In this document: positions 1-12,235 of the stretch, piece after piece
Layout: each line of letters begins with the position of its first letter
Numbering within the stretch: the first letter of the stretch is position 1
Source: Motacilla alba alba
Taxonomy: Eukaryota; Chordata; Aves; Passeriformes; Motacillidae
NCBI RefSeq assembly: GCF_015832195.1
Contig: NC_052017.1
Span: 13,716,790 to 13,780,789 of the forward strand
Reading direction: 5' to 3'
DNA: 64,000 bases
Notes under the pieces: generated by a model
What the model was told of the DNA's origin: nothing
Databases searched by the model: none
The model's input: only the letters and a program-made list of their open reading frames with translations
Translations under genes and position numbers: made by a program

Positions 1-2146
1 ATCTTGGAATAGCAGGAGGCAATTTAATTGGAAGATGTAAGCTGCTAACTACTAATTTGCATGATTATAAGATTTTGTAATTGCCCTGTAAAAGTTAATT
101 TGGCATAGGGTTCAGCGAAATTCAACAATGTTAGCATGATATTGATGTGTCTGTGAGATTTGCTGTAGCTGTTTGATATGTTCCCCACTGAAAGACCAAA
201 GGAGAGATTTGAGGGGGTTATTTTTAAATATATACATGCACACACAGAGAGGTGAATCTCGTTGTAATGACCCCCATGGGGCCTGGATAAATGCATGTTG
301 TATCAAGGAGTTCATTGCAGCAGGAGCTGGTAATTTGTTCCTTCAATATAATGAGGAAATATCTGGTTGGAACTGAACATCGATACTTAGTAATTTTTAT
401 GAAGATTACCTCACTGATTAACATTTAACTTGCATTCTAAAAAGAGAAATGTTTAAAATCCAAAAATGTGCACTTATATGATAAATACAGCTTGCACAGA
501 GGAAAGTGAGAAAAACCACCCAATTTTATACTTAGGTCAACCTTGTATTAGGGTTTGCTGGAATACACCTAATTAGGGAGGAAGAAGTATTTTGTTATTG
601 GGCATGCATGAAGGGGAGTCTGAAGCAGGGCTTCCAAATGGCAATCCTAGTGCCATTTGACTCTGTGTGTGTGTACTATCTGCAAGAGCATCTCGCAGGC
701 TGCAGTCTGTGAGAGATTTCCCCATCAGAGGTTCCAGGACAATGCTGCACGAGTGAGGAGCTGGGCTGTGGAGAGGGATTAGCTCCAGGCTCTGGTGTTG
801 CAGGGTCTGGGGCTGGTGGGCAAGGTGGGTCTGTGTCACAGTCCCTGCTAGCCTCTGTGCCCCTGTGTCAGGACACATCCAAGGCAGAACATGGTGCTCT
901 TGAAAAACTGAGAGAAATTCTGGATTTGCCACTTTCTTCCTTTTCCCTTCCCTATAAGCTGGCAGCTCACAGTGGGTCACTTCACTGCCTCAGAGGACTG
1001 TCAAGGGCAGAAATAAGATGAGAGAGGGAAGGTGTAGTAGGAGTTGTGCAAAAATACCAGATTCCTGTTTTATATCTACACCAGAAGAGAACAACCTATG
1101 CTTGACTGAGTTGGTAAGGTACACAAGCACATATCTCACTAAAAGCACAATAATGGAATTGCTGATCTTACATACTTAAATTAGTAACAGGTTGATGTGT
1201 TTCAGTGGACTGGGACCCAGTGTTACTGAAAAGAAACACACACACACATACACACACCCATATTGGTCTTAGAGGCTAAAAATTGATTTCTGATTTAGTA
1301 TTTTTTTTCTCCCTCCCTTCTTGTTTTCCATCATAACTGGGGGAGAGACATAAGGAGAAGGTTGCATGTGATGTTTGTAAATAGACTATCCAAGTTAGTT
1401 TCTGTGATCCTGGCACAGATGGGTTGGTGCCTGTATGCTGCTTTGCAGGGCATGAAGGAGGCACTGAAGACAAAAGGACCTGGAGTGTTCTGTCTGCTGT
1501 GCAGCAGCAGTGGAAGGCCTTGCCAAAGGGTGGGTGGATCAGGATGGCTGACCTGGAGACTTACCCTTGCAACAGTTACGTACGTGTTAATAGAAAGAAG
1601 ACTGGAAGGTTCAGAATAAATTACTACTGGGAGTGAAAGCTGAGGGAAATGTATGACAAATATTTAAATATTGCATTATAGTCTCTAGACAAACTCTTTG
1701 AAGTTGAGAGCGTGGGACTGGTTTTCTAATGGGATGCTGAAAGATGTGTAGATAAAGAAACAATTAGGAAGGAAATTGGAAATCTGGAGATCTGAACCTA
1801 TCTCTTACTCAAATGCTTTAAAGTCATTCAGGTGTTCACAACTATTTAAATACTTCACTTGTTTTACGTGTCTCAAACAAAGCAATGAAGCAGCACTGTC
1901 ATAAAGAGCCCAGCCCCGCTCCAGCTGAAATTTGTCTGACATAGACAAAACAAATAAACCCCCCAGAAGCCCAACAATGCCATTTTGTGTGCAACATTAT
2001 ACCTACTGAATGAGAGGAAATGTAGGCATGCATTAGAGTAAAGTACTCTTAAAAGCTCATTTGGATGGTATGGTTTTTACCTAGAGGGGAAACTACTGTA
2101 TATGCAAAACTCGGATGAATATTTACAATATCCAGGAATAGGTACT
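1..2146. other. Unique AT-rich non-coding DNA
   Basis: I see no gene here. The longest open stretch (about 135 codons, minus strand, 573-980) has no recognisable domain and low-complexity-free but ordinary composition, so I treat it as chance. Two short dinucleotide runs are present: TG at 664-674 and an interrupted AC run at 1235-1258. No repeat family was recognised. Confidence 0.6.
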
Positions 2147-2171
2147 GGGAAGGGGAGGGGAGGTGGGGGGG
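2147..2171 (+). other. G-quadruplex-forming motif
   Basis: Four runs of three or more G separated by loops of 1 to 4 bases occur within 25 bp (G3, G4, G4, G7). This fits the canonical intramolecular G-quadruplex pattern. It lies about 60 bp upstream of an X-box palindrome. Folding and function are inference. Confidence 0.7.
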
Positions 2172-2228
2172 AGCATGCTGCAAATGTAATCATCTTCTGA
2201 ATGGTCCAAAACCAAATTGTTCTCGCCG

Positions 2229-2245
2229 CTGTTGCTGAGCAACAG
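2229..2245. promoter_or_regulatory. RFX-type X-box palindrome
   Basis: CTGTTGCTGAGCAACAG is a perfect inverted repeat of 8-bp arms around one central base. The inner GTTGCT-N-AGCAAC fits the X-box bound by RFX-family factors (half-sites GTTGC / GCAAC), which control ciliary and MHC class II genes. Just before it is a short CpG-containing stretch (TCTCGCCGCTG). After it, about 2300-2360 is moderately GC-rich. Binding is inferred from the motif only, and no transcript start was identified nearby. Confidence 0.5.
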
Positions 2246-5200
2246 TCCCACTATGGGATTCAGCCTGTGCTAATGTACAGTGGGAGAGCCCAACCTACCC
2301 AGAGAGTGAGAGACTGGAGCACCAGGAGAGGCAGCAGAGGGGTCTGGCACGGCTGAGCTCCACTTCCCAGCAGCTGTGATCCCCCAAGTACATATTTTCC
2401 CCATTCTCCTGGCCTTTTTTTGGGCAATTTGCTCTCATAATAGGCTTTAAATAAATAGCAAAGCGAGACCAGTAGCAGAGTGCAGTGGTACTCTAGCTAT
2501 TGTTGTAGCAGGCTGATTTGTACCTAGGACATTTTCTGTGAAGTAAAGCATTAGCACTTCTTCTAGGGTGTTCAAAGGTGCTGAAACTCTGGGGAAGGAA
2601 AGAGAAAAGCAAATAACAAGTCTACCAGAAAATTAATGGGATTTAAAAGCAGTGCCCCCCCTGTGACTTCAGTTCTGAAGACCACATGTGCTCTCATTAG
2701 GTGGTAGCACAGTAAAAATCCACTGTCTAAAGCCAATAATCCACTGTATTTTGAAATTAAAATTCTCAAATACCTAATCATCTGACATAATATGACATTA
2801 GTTTTCATTTGCTTCCTTCAGAGGGTTAGTCTTTAAACAATCAATTTAGGGACAGAGAAAAGAAAAGGAAACCACAAAAAACACATACTCAAATAATGTT
2901 ATAGGATTTTCTGAAGTAAAAGAAGACAAAAGCCAAACCAAACCAACCAACAAAAACAGACAAAAAAAGCCAATCCAAAAAGTGATTTGTGGCTGATGAG
3001 GTGACCTGAGAGAGCTTATTGTACCAAGGTGTACAGGAAAATGGTACATTGGAACAGATATTTCAAATGTGTATAGGACACACTCTGTAATATAATTCTT
3101 GGCTGATTTTCTTCTGTTGTTCATAATGCAGTGTAAAGCTGAGAGTCCTCTGGGTGGAGGAGTAAACCTGGGCTTGCCCCGGTGTTCATAATCAAAATGT
3201 TTTATAACACTTTCTATTTTAGCTATTTTTTAAGAAAAATGAATCTTTATTTTTCTAAGTAACTTGGCAACCAATGTGGTATTTGTAGTATGAAACAAAC
3301 TCTACCTACCTTTCAGTCTGTATCCATAAAATTATTACTCTCTATGAAACTCTAATTGAAAATGTGGTCATTTAGACTGACTTATCAATAGACAGATTGA
3401 CCCTTTACAGAAATAGGCTTATGGGGAAGGAAAGAAACGAAAGAGTAAAATGAACAGCTGCAGCCACAAAATGCATTATTCCATATACTTTTCCAGTATA
3501 CATTCCATATACTACCAGGTGGTACCTGGTAGATGTTTTTAGTGACAAACCAGCACTCTATTTGTATCCCAGTTCCCAAACTGCCAGGGTTGTTCTGACC
3601 ATCTGCATGGACACGTTTCAAAATCATCACAGCTGGATCTCACCTTAATACAGGACCAAACTGAGGGCTAAGGGTAAACAAGTATAACCTTTCACATGCT
3701 CCAGATCAAGATCTCCTTCCTGCTGGGAGGCAGGAAAAAAAAATACAAGCCAGAATGTGTAACCTTCTATGATTCCACTTCCTTAGTCCAAGAGGAAAAC
3801 TTCCTTTTACAAAATTGGAGAATAAAGTTTTCCTGCTTGTTAGACTGGCTGCCAAGCTGCTGATTTTGGGGTAGCAGTTTAATAGAGTTCCTTGCACTCA
3901 TGACAGCCTAGGTGGGAAATCACAGAAGAGCACAGAGGAAATTCTCACAATATACTTCCCCCCTATTATTTCTCAGCTTATTTTGAAATTAGGAAATCAT
4001 ATGGAAACAGCAGGAGGATTCCTAGCCTTGCCCTATTTCCTTCCCCTGTGATCATGAAGTTTTATTGCTGCATGAGCCCTGCTGCCTACCATGTCAGAGG
4101 AGCTCAGCAAGAGGTAAGGTTTTTCTAAGTGTGGGTGGTCATGTCCATGTATTCAGCAGAAGCAATAGGGTTATTCAGCTTGAAAAAAGGCAGCTCGAGA
4201 TGAAGTGTGCCAGAATAATTTTCAAAGAGAAAATAATGAAAAACTAACAAAAGCACCCAGGGAATTCATTCTTTTTTTTTTTTTTTCCTTCCCTTTTGGT
4301 AATTGCCACTGAAGATCCCGGCACTGAAATGACATCATTAATTCAAGGTATCTCACTCATACACTTGTGGGGAAAATTGTATGAAATGAAAGGAAATTTC
4401 CCCAGGACTCAGCCTATTGCATTGAAAAGCTCTTCTGCTGGTGAAAAACAGTTACATACAGAAAGATGACCTGCTTGCTGATGCAGGCAGAAGTATAAAA
4501 ATTTTTCAATAATTTGGGATTTTAAATTTCTAGTATTTTGCTATTATTTGTAGATACCGATACTCACAGTCATATCCAACATTATGAGTGTATTAACATC
4601 ATTTGTGTCAGAGTTCCTTTTTCAGAAGGCATGTACAAGTAAGTTTCCTGGAAGACAATTTTGTCAAGCCCTTAAACTTTGCTTTTAAGCAAGCAGTGCG
4701 TAGGGAAAAAAAATGTTGACTATTGAATATTAGCAACATACTGCTTGTAAATAAGCAGCAAAAGAATACTGGCACATACCATGCCGTGGATAATGTTGAC
4801 CCATTAGAAAAATCTTTCAAGACTTCATACAATTGGAGAAATATGATTTTTTTCATCAAATTGATAACTAGCTGGTCCAGTCAGCACAGCTAATACTCCC
4901 CATTCTTTTCAACAGTCATACCATAGAAAGTCATAATGGCAGAACCCTGTTTTTCCTTCCTTAAAATATTTTATATCCCACAAGTAGTTCAGGTATACCT
5001 GCTACAGCATGCTATAGCACAAGAGAGTGTTAGGATACAATCTCCATTCTGCACCTGCAAGCAACCTTTCTGAGGGTCAAGAAGAAAGGAGCAACTCCAA
5101 ATATTATAGTATACTTGACCATTTTTCTTCCCTGAGACCAGTTAACTAAAATTCAATGAGTAAAAAAGAAAACACTCCTATTTTCACATATTTATTTATT

Positions 5201-8200
5201 TTATTTACTTGTTCATAGTCTTGGAAAGTTGCTACAAGGAGAGACATAATTTAAAGCAGACAGCTATTATCTAGTCTAACTTCTGATCACTGAGATCCTA
5301 GGTTCAGAGCACATGAAGAATACTTAATGAAAAACCAGATCTTCCAGTTTCTTCATGGAATTAAGTTAATGTTGGAAGGACAAATCTTGAAAATAATGGC
5401 ATGGAAACCTAGCCTATTTTTTAATGGAGTAGCATTCTGTCATAAAACTTATACTAGAAACTTCATAATTTAAGAGAAATTTCTCTCCCTTGAGCATCTG
5501 GGTGCTACAAGCTTTTGTTTTAGGTTTGGTCCTCATTTCCTCCCCTCATGCTGGTTTTCAGCCTGCTGTGGAAGATGAGGGGTATTGCAGTGCTCTTGAA
5601 AGCAGAAAATATCTGCTCCTCTGATTTGAATTTACAAAGCAAAATGCTCTCCTCTTCAAGCTCTGCTCTGTGCTTTGTGTACTTTCATATGGTTAGAACA
5701 GGATTAATTTATTTTCTACACTTTCTGTTATCTCTTCTCACTCTGGGGCTGTCGCATCTCTTGCTCAGACAGCCATGGGAAGGGAGAACTTATCATTGCA
5801 TTTAGATGGAATTTGAGGAAATGTTTTGTCAAATCGGTTGCTCTGCATCATACTTATCTTCATGATTCATGAGCTTCACATTGGTATTCCTCCACGGCCA
5901 GGTAGGGAGGGAACTCAAGAATTGTACCTATGATTTGCCCTGTTACTCAGAAAAATTGGCTGCTAACAGAAGAGTCTACATTGCTTCCTTTTGTAAGTGA
6001 AACATCTCACACACATCTCTGGTCCCCTTCTGAGCCCTCCCAAGCAGGATAGTGTTGTTGTTCACTACCACACTGCAAGTTAGATTCTCCTTTGAACAAG
6101 GTTTTAGGTTGAGAATTCCCCTTCTGTGCTTTAAGACACCTTTTCTCCATCTCTGGACACAGGGGATGTCCGATCAGGAAAGCAGAAATCCAGAGGAGCC
6201 ACTGCTCTCCGTGGCTTTTGGATGGTGGAAAATATATCTGTGCCTCCTTTTTGGAGGCTGGGCCTGGAACACAGGACACCCTCTGTCCTGGCTTCAGCTT
6301 TTCAGGAGTGGCTGCAGGGCACAGCCCCAGTTCTGCCTTTCTCTCCTGCAGCAGTGTCTTCACCCAGCGGAGCAGTGAGCCCATGGACATGGGATGCATA
6401 CAAACTGCTTATTGTCTTTCTGTCAGGAGCTTCACCAAACAGTCTCACTTTCCCCAAATACAAGCAGATCTGGATTGCAGAGCTGGCAAGAAAAACAAAC
6501 AGCAACCCTGTTTTAAGTGAAAACACTGCCAGATGCCATGAGTAACACAGAGAACTAGCGTGAGACAGATACTGGGGAAGAGTAGCTTAATAGTTTTAAT
6601 AGCAGTTTTCTTACCTCTGGCTGTTTATGAAAGCAGATAAGCTAAAAAAGCTTTTCCCTCTCTCTTTTTTTGAATGCCTTGGTGTAATGCTTCTTTTCCT
6701 CCCATCAGCTTGATGTAGAAATCTAAATATCACTGAGCAGGCTGGGGTTTGGGCCAGTTTTAATGAGATAATACCTCATAAGGGATTGACCCCAGATACA
6801 TTTAAGGGGCCTCACAGCTACTGCTTTGCAATACATTGCAGATTCTGCAGCCTAGGAAAAGAAACGGAGAATTAGTGAGATGTATGAAGAAATGCAGAAT
6901 ACAAACTTGGTCCCCAAGACATTTCACGCCCTGTGGATTGCAGACTCTTGTACCAGGCTTATGCAGTTGTTTATTTTTTTGTCTGCCAAGCATGGGTGAC
7001 AAAATTTGACAGGCAGTATGCTTACTTATCTGTTTTTTGTGAAGTAATGCTTTTGCACATTTTTCTTCATTATAAGCTCTGAACAAGCGAGGTGCAACGT
7101 TCCACTTAAATAGCTTCTGCATGCAGACAGCAACATCACAAAGCCAGGTTGTAGGAGAAAATACAATGGGAAATAGAATTTTTAAAACAATATGGCAAAA
7201 GCAGGGAAAAATATATTTCCTTAAGTATTATTTATCCTTTTCTAATATTTCACTTTGTACCGTGACAGGAATGGAATATATTCCATGGTACACAATTGTT
7301 TCCTGGGAATGAAAAAGTGATTGACACCTAAATTTGAATTATTGCGAATATGTGGAAAAAATGGGATTTTACACATGGACAAAGCCAATAAGAGGTTTGA
7401 AAAGCATGTTTATACTGGGAGAATTTTAGTATAGAACAGTCCAGCTTTTAAAAGAAAAATGGTCTTCATGCAACAGGTTTTAGTTGGGAATAAAGTGCCA
7501 TTCAACAAGAAGGAACTGCTTTAACAGCTCAATTATTGATCATGCTGAGTCAGGAGCCTGTGGATATAAAGTCTGCATTTGCTTTGTCACTAGAAGTAGG
7601 GAATCAGCCATAATAGACAACCCAAAGATTTCTGATATGCCTGCACTGGAAATGATGCATTTCTGATTCTGATGACATTTCTGTTAGACAAGTGATGGGC
7701 CAAGTACTGAAACACTTCCTCACCTATAATTCCTTTCCTAGCCAGGCCAGTACTGCTTCAATGCAGCCGAGCTTTTACTGACAAAGAAGGACTATTTTCT
7801 GCCTCACACTCTCCCTAGTCCTGGAACCGCTGGGAGATCTGTGTGCACCCCTGCTGTGGCTGGACACTCCAGAGTTGTTCACACACCCATGTCTTTGACT
7901 AACACCTCTGCAGTGGAAGCAGTGTGGTGGGTAAGTGAATAGCAGAGAGTGATGCCTCTAGTTGTCTGAAATACAAATTAAAACTACTTTGTGTAAAGGA
8001 TGAAAGAAACTCTGCTCTCCATGGGAAACATCCAAAGAAAAATCCAGATGTCATATTGGCAGAGCATTGTTTGGGCAGAATGGCCTTTCACATTCATAGC
8101 ACTTGGGCTGGATTATCATTATGTATTCCCATTGCCTGCCTCTATTTTCTACACACTATGACACAAGTTATTCAATTCCACCTCTCTGCAGAAAAAGATA

Positions 8201-10596
8201 GGCATAGGCCTTTGTAGCCTGAAAGAAAATATTTTTTGGGCCATTCCTGATAAACATTTCTGTACAATTACCTTACCTTCCAGCTGTCAAAGTACTGTAA
8301 AATTTTCAAGAATAAAGTGACCATTAGGAGGCATTAGCCAAGAAGTAAAAACCCTAATTACTTCTTCAAGTAAGTAATAAATGAAAGCAGGTGAGTTTCT
8401 GAAGGCTTGTCACCTTTGCAGTCATTTCAATAGACCTTTTCTATCCTTACCTATACCAGATGAAGTGGAACAGAAAATGTAATGCACTTAGTCACATTAG
8501 TTCTATTGTTGTGTTTTCTTTAAAGAAAAACTTATTTGATCTCCTTGCAGGCTCACTCAGTGAAGAAGCACTGAGAGTGTAACTTGTTACTGTAAAATAT
8601 CCTTTGCATGTGCAATAAAAACCTGGATGTCCATATGGCCTCCAAATGGTCTATGCCCAACCAAGAAAACAATTGGGTTCTGCTGTTCCTTAGATAAAAG
8701 CATATCAAAACCAGTCTGATTTGAAGAGATCGGTCTGGTTTCTTTTACACTTAAGTGTATGCAGTTTTATGACTCAGTAGGAGAATAGCTAGATGCTTTT
8801 CTTCTGGAGGGTGAATAATGTCCCCCCCTACTTTGGTATGACTTGATTTGTTGTATCCCTGTCTGTTACGTGTCACTTCTGGAGAGGAAGATAAAATTCC
8901 CCCAAGCAGAGGCACTGCTGTCTTCCCAACAGACGTGCCACTACCAGAGGGGCATTCAGAGCACGAGGTGCCGCAAACCAGGCAGCACCTCTCACACACA
9001 GCACACACTGCATCCTGGCTGCTTCACTGCCAATATAGAAAGTTTTTTCTATGATCTGCTTCATCTGTTAGCTATCAATTGCTTGCCTTGGTAAATCAGT
9101 TTTTAAAAACCATCTATATTCATGCACAATGTGTGGGTGATGTTTTTCCCTTCTTCTTTGTGTAAGTGTGGTCTATCCCCATTACAGCAAGCCTTTGGGG
9201 AATATTATAGTATTAGAATCTCCTGAAAACTGATAGTTAAGTACTTATCATCAGGAATAAGTGAATCAAACCAATTTTCTTTCATTTTTACTTTCAGAAA
9301 GATGATTTTGTAGGACAAGGCTCTTTAATTGGATGTCTCAGCCCTGTGAGATAAACACAGATTTTCCTCCTCTGCATAAAGAGAATATATTACAGAAAAG
9401 ATGAGAGTACAGTAATACTGTCCATTATATAGATATATCTTTCTAGCTCACACTGATTCTCTGCATCAGTCATGGTTTTTAACACAAATGAAAGCATATT
9501 AGCCTCGGAGAGTACCAGTTAGAAGTACATGTTCCCTAATTAGCACTTTGATGTAGCTATGTCCAGGTAACATACATAGCTTTAATCATAGCAAGCATTG
9601 CCTGTGATGGTCAGCAAATCCCTAGGTCATCTTTTCATCTTACAGTCTGATGTCTCACAGATAAATGCCTAGAAAGATTTCCTTTTAATACGTGCTTACT
9701 GGCAGGTGCATTATGGGAGGCTCACCTTGATCCCTAAGATGCAGAAATTGCTTGGAACAAAGACCCAATAATAATGTAAAATCTTCTCCCAAATGCACCT
9801 ATTTCTCTGATCTTTTCTGGCTTATCAGCAAGTTTTCTAACAAAAAAAAGTAAAAGTGCAATTTTATTTAGAAAGTGTGATAGAAGAACAGGTCTTGATT
9901 TCTTCTGAAAGTCTGTCAAAAGCAAAAATATTATAAATTCATCATACATTAATCATATATACCCACTAGGGAATTTGTTGCTTCTGGCTTTATCTGTCAT
10001 AGGGAAAGTCACACAACCCAAATGATTCCATTTATTTTAGTATTACAACTAATCAAATACAGCCTGTGACTCCATGGTTCGTGATACATTCAGACTGACT
10101 CAGAAGATGCTGGAAGGGAGCAAGCTGGGTCTGTACCTGAGCTGGGCAAAGGACCAGGGCTCCCCATCTGTTTCCTTTTGCTTTGCATAGGACATTGTAG
10201 GGTTTCTGTATCGTTTCTGCAAGCTGTGTGAAGGCTTGATTTCATGGGCTGGTCATGGTGTGGGCGGGCATTTGTACTGCAGGACAGATCTGGAATTATT
10301 AACTCAGAATTGTTATCAAGTCTTGGGAAAGCAAAATTGATCATGGAGTATCAACTAAAGGATTTGAATTCCAAAATGCTTCGAAGCAAAGAAGAAACAC
10401 AGGGGATAGTGCAAGGCCGAATATTGTTAGCACAAATATGTTCTGACAAACAGGGTCAATAGTTTGCTTTTCACAATTCAGTTAACATTTATTTCAAGGC
10501 TGAGAGGAAAACGCTACTGAAATTTCTAGCCCACTCAGACACTTGGCTCAGGAAATTCTTCTAGGACCAAAAAGTCATGAAATCTGTGTAGCGGGG
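2246..10596. other. Unique non-coding DNA
   Basis: About 8.3 kb without a recognisable gene or repeat family. It contains a T15 run (4272-4286) and a 16-bp palindrome (7271-7286, listed separately). A GC-richer patch at 6010-6520 is open in several overlapping frames on both strands (100-130 codons). That is what base composition alone would give, and none of those frames has a domain I recognise. Confidence 0.55.
7271..7286. repeat. 16-bp perfect palindrome
   Basis: ATGGAATATATTCCAT equals its own reverse complement. It overlaps GGAATG, a TEAD-type (M-CAT) core, in an otherwise AT-rich stretch. It could be a dimer binding site or chance; nothing else nearby supports a choice. Confidence 0.6.
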
Positions 10597-10624
10597 TCTT
10601 TTTCTTTCGCAGCAGCAGGTGAGG
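10597..10624 (+). promoter_or_regulatory. Splice acceptor-like and donor-like motifs 6 nt apart
   Basis: A pyrimidine run ending in CGCAG (10597-10612) resembles a 3' splice site. The sequence CAGCAG follows, then GTGAGG (10619-10624), a near-consensus 5' splice site. The pair opens the CpG-rich island. Either could serve an unannotated transcript, or both may be chance. A 6-nt exon is unlikely on its own. Confidence 0.25.
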
Positions 10625-11450
10625 CAGTGGGCACGCACTGACGCTCCTTGCCTGGGCCAGCGGCGCAGCACCGAGGGAGCAGCAACTCTGCACGCAGCTG
10701 GCAGCAGATGTCAAGAGTCGCCCAAGTGTGATGTGTGTCAGAGGGGCCCAGAAGGTCCCGTTCAGCGACAGCAATTACCCAGAGGGGACAGTGAGAGCGG
10801 AGAGCTGCCCGCGGCCGGGCAGCGCGGCAATGGGGGGCCGGGGTGCGCTCGGGCAGCGGCGGGGCAGGCGAGGCGGGGACGGCTGCTCGGCAGCACCGGG
10901 GGGACCGGGAGGGCAACAACGCCGGCAGCAGGGGGAGGAGGGAGCGACACGACTTAATGGCTGTGACAAATGAGCGGCAAGAGCACATCACACAGAGAGG
11001 AAAGGAAAAGGGGAGGGCCGGGGGCGGCCGGGGCAGCGTGAGCTTCCGACAGAGCCGCGGGCAGCCGCCCCAGCGCCGGCCCCGCGCCGCAGCGGCACTG
11101 GGGCACGACCAGAGCTCATTAGCGGCTGCTGGAAGGAACAGCACAGCGACAGGGACGCCGCTCTCCACGTGGGATCCCATCCAGCCCTCGCTGCGGCCAG
11201 CACAGAGATCCTTGACCGTCCCTGTGGGCTTCCCATAGGGCGTGGACACCCGTGAGGAAGAGGCGCGCCAGGCTGTGACCGATCCCTGCGGGGGCTGGAC
11301 CGCACACGCCACACCGCATTGTAAACTGGCTGTGCTTCTGGTGCCTGTGCTGCCCTTGCTCGGCTGGGGAATCATTCCCTGAGCGGACCAGTCCTGCCTG
11401 GCGCCCACCCTGCCCTGATGCCCGTGCCGCCCTGCCCCAGGCAGTGTCAC
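10600..11450. promoter_or_regulatory. Isolated CpG island
   Basis: This block of about 850 bp is clearly GC-rich and dense in CpG, while the rest of the window, apart from the array near its right end, is AT-rich and CpG-depleted. It contains a GC box (GGGGCGG at 11021-11027, Sp/KLF type), a canonical E-box CACGTG at 11166-11171 and a GGCGCGCC site near 11262. Such islands usually mark promoters or regulatory elements kept unmethylated in the germline. Long open frames occur on both strands here (up to 291 codons on the minus strand, 10575-11450). They reflect the scarcity of AT-rich stop codons, and their Pro/Arg/Ala/Ser-rich translations show no domain. Which transcript it would serve cannot be told from this window. 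Confidence 0.75.
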
Positions 11451-11989
11451 AGCTCCCGGGGCTCCCGTCCTTTCTCCTCTCTTTTCATTTTAGGATTGTG
11501 GGTACTGCACCAAGGACTCCTTTAATCTATCCTCAGCCGTACAAACCTGGATTTCATCTCCAGTCCCTGGGTAATCAAGATATTTCAACAGCTGTCAGTT
11601 TCTGGCAGAGGCCTGTTCTACCATTTTTTTCCCCACAACATATTTTTCATAGCTAGTCAGAAATATGCAATATTTTGTCATAAAACTAGTCTCATTTACA
11701 GCATTTGAATATTTCCCCTGCTTTACCTTTCTCTAACTTACAGTTTTGAGATTTTTTTCCCAGTTTCTCCTGTTCAGCACTTTTGCTTCTGCTGTTAGAG
11801 CTTTCTCTGCCACTAACCCCATACACTTCACTTCTGTAATGTTTTGTGATGTGTGCTGGTTGAGCGGATATTCTCTCCTTCTCTTTCTTTATTACCAGAT
11901 TCATTCTCTTACATACCTCAAAACTTAGAAGATACATAGCTGTCTCCAAATCCTAAGCTATATATTCTGAATTTTGTTGCCCCTCGTTC
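11451..11989. other. AT-rich flank of the CpG island
   Basis: Pyrimidine-rich, AT-rich sequence without a recognised gene. Part of it may be an unrecognisable extension of the decayed CR1 fragment that follows, because the C-terminal side of that reverse transcriptase would fall here. I could not follow the similarity past about 11990. Confidence 0.4.
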
Positions 11990-12195
11990 TTTGTTTTGTC
12001 TGCCCCTTCACTTTATATCATCAGCAAGTGTAATCCACTTACTGCATCTTCTTTCTTCCAGGTCATTGATATATAAAGTGAAGAAAATTGATCCTCACAC
12101 TAATCCTTGTGACTCTGTTTTAGTCACATCCTTACACGTTAAACCATCAGCATACATGGTACCTCTTGAAAAAATATTTGAGCTAGTTCATAGCT
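11990..12195 (-). mobile_element. Decayed CR1-like LINE, reverse-transcriptase fragment
   Basis: Read on the minus strand, one frame gives TLYINDLEE (near 12050-12080) and then LADDIK (12011-12028). These match the conserved LINE reverse-transcriptase block with an INDL-type motif followed by F/YADD, whose two aspartates bind catalytic metal. A degraded form of the upstream GVPQGS-type motif precedes it, with a stop codon inside. The fragment is short, lacks endonuclease and 3' end, and is interrupted, so it is inactive and old. CR1 or the related L3 clade fits best; the subfamily is not resolved. Confidence 0.8.
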
Positions 12196-12235
12196 TATTG
12201 AAATGAGACATCCCAAGAAAGCTGACATTGCAAAT

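Noticed and set aside
4150..4230. Phrase resembling the CR1 'ttcagcctggagaag' block
   Set aside because: Only about 15 bases are similar and neither flank continues the CR1 order.
6007..6545. Cluster of 74-130-codon frames on both strands
   Set aside because: The frames overlap each other in a moderately GC-rich patch; base composition is a sufficient explanation.
10575..11450. 291-codon minus-strand frame over the CpG island
   Set aside because: GC-rich DNA lacks AT-rich stops. Several other long frames overlap on both strands, and the translation is Pro/Arg/Ala/Ser-rich without a domain.
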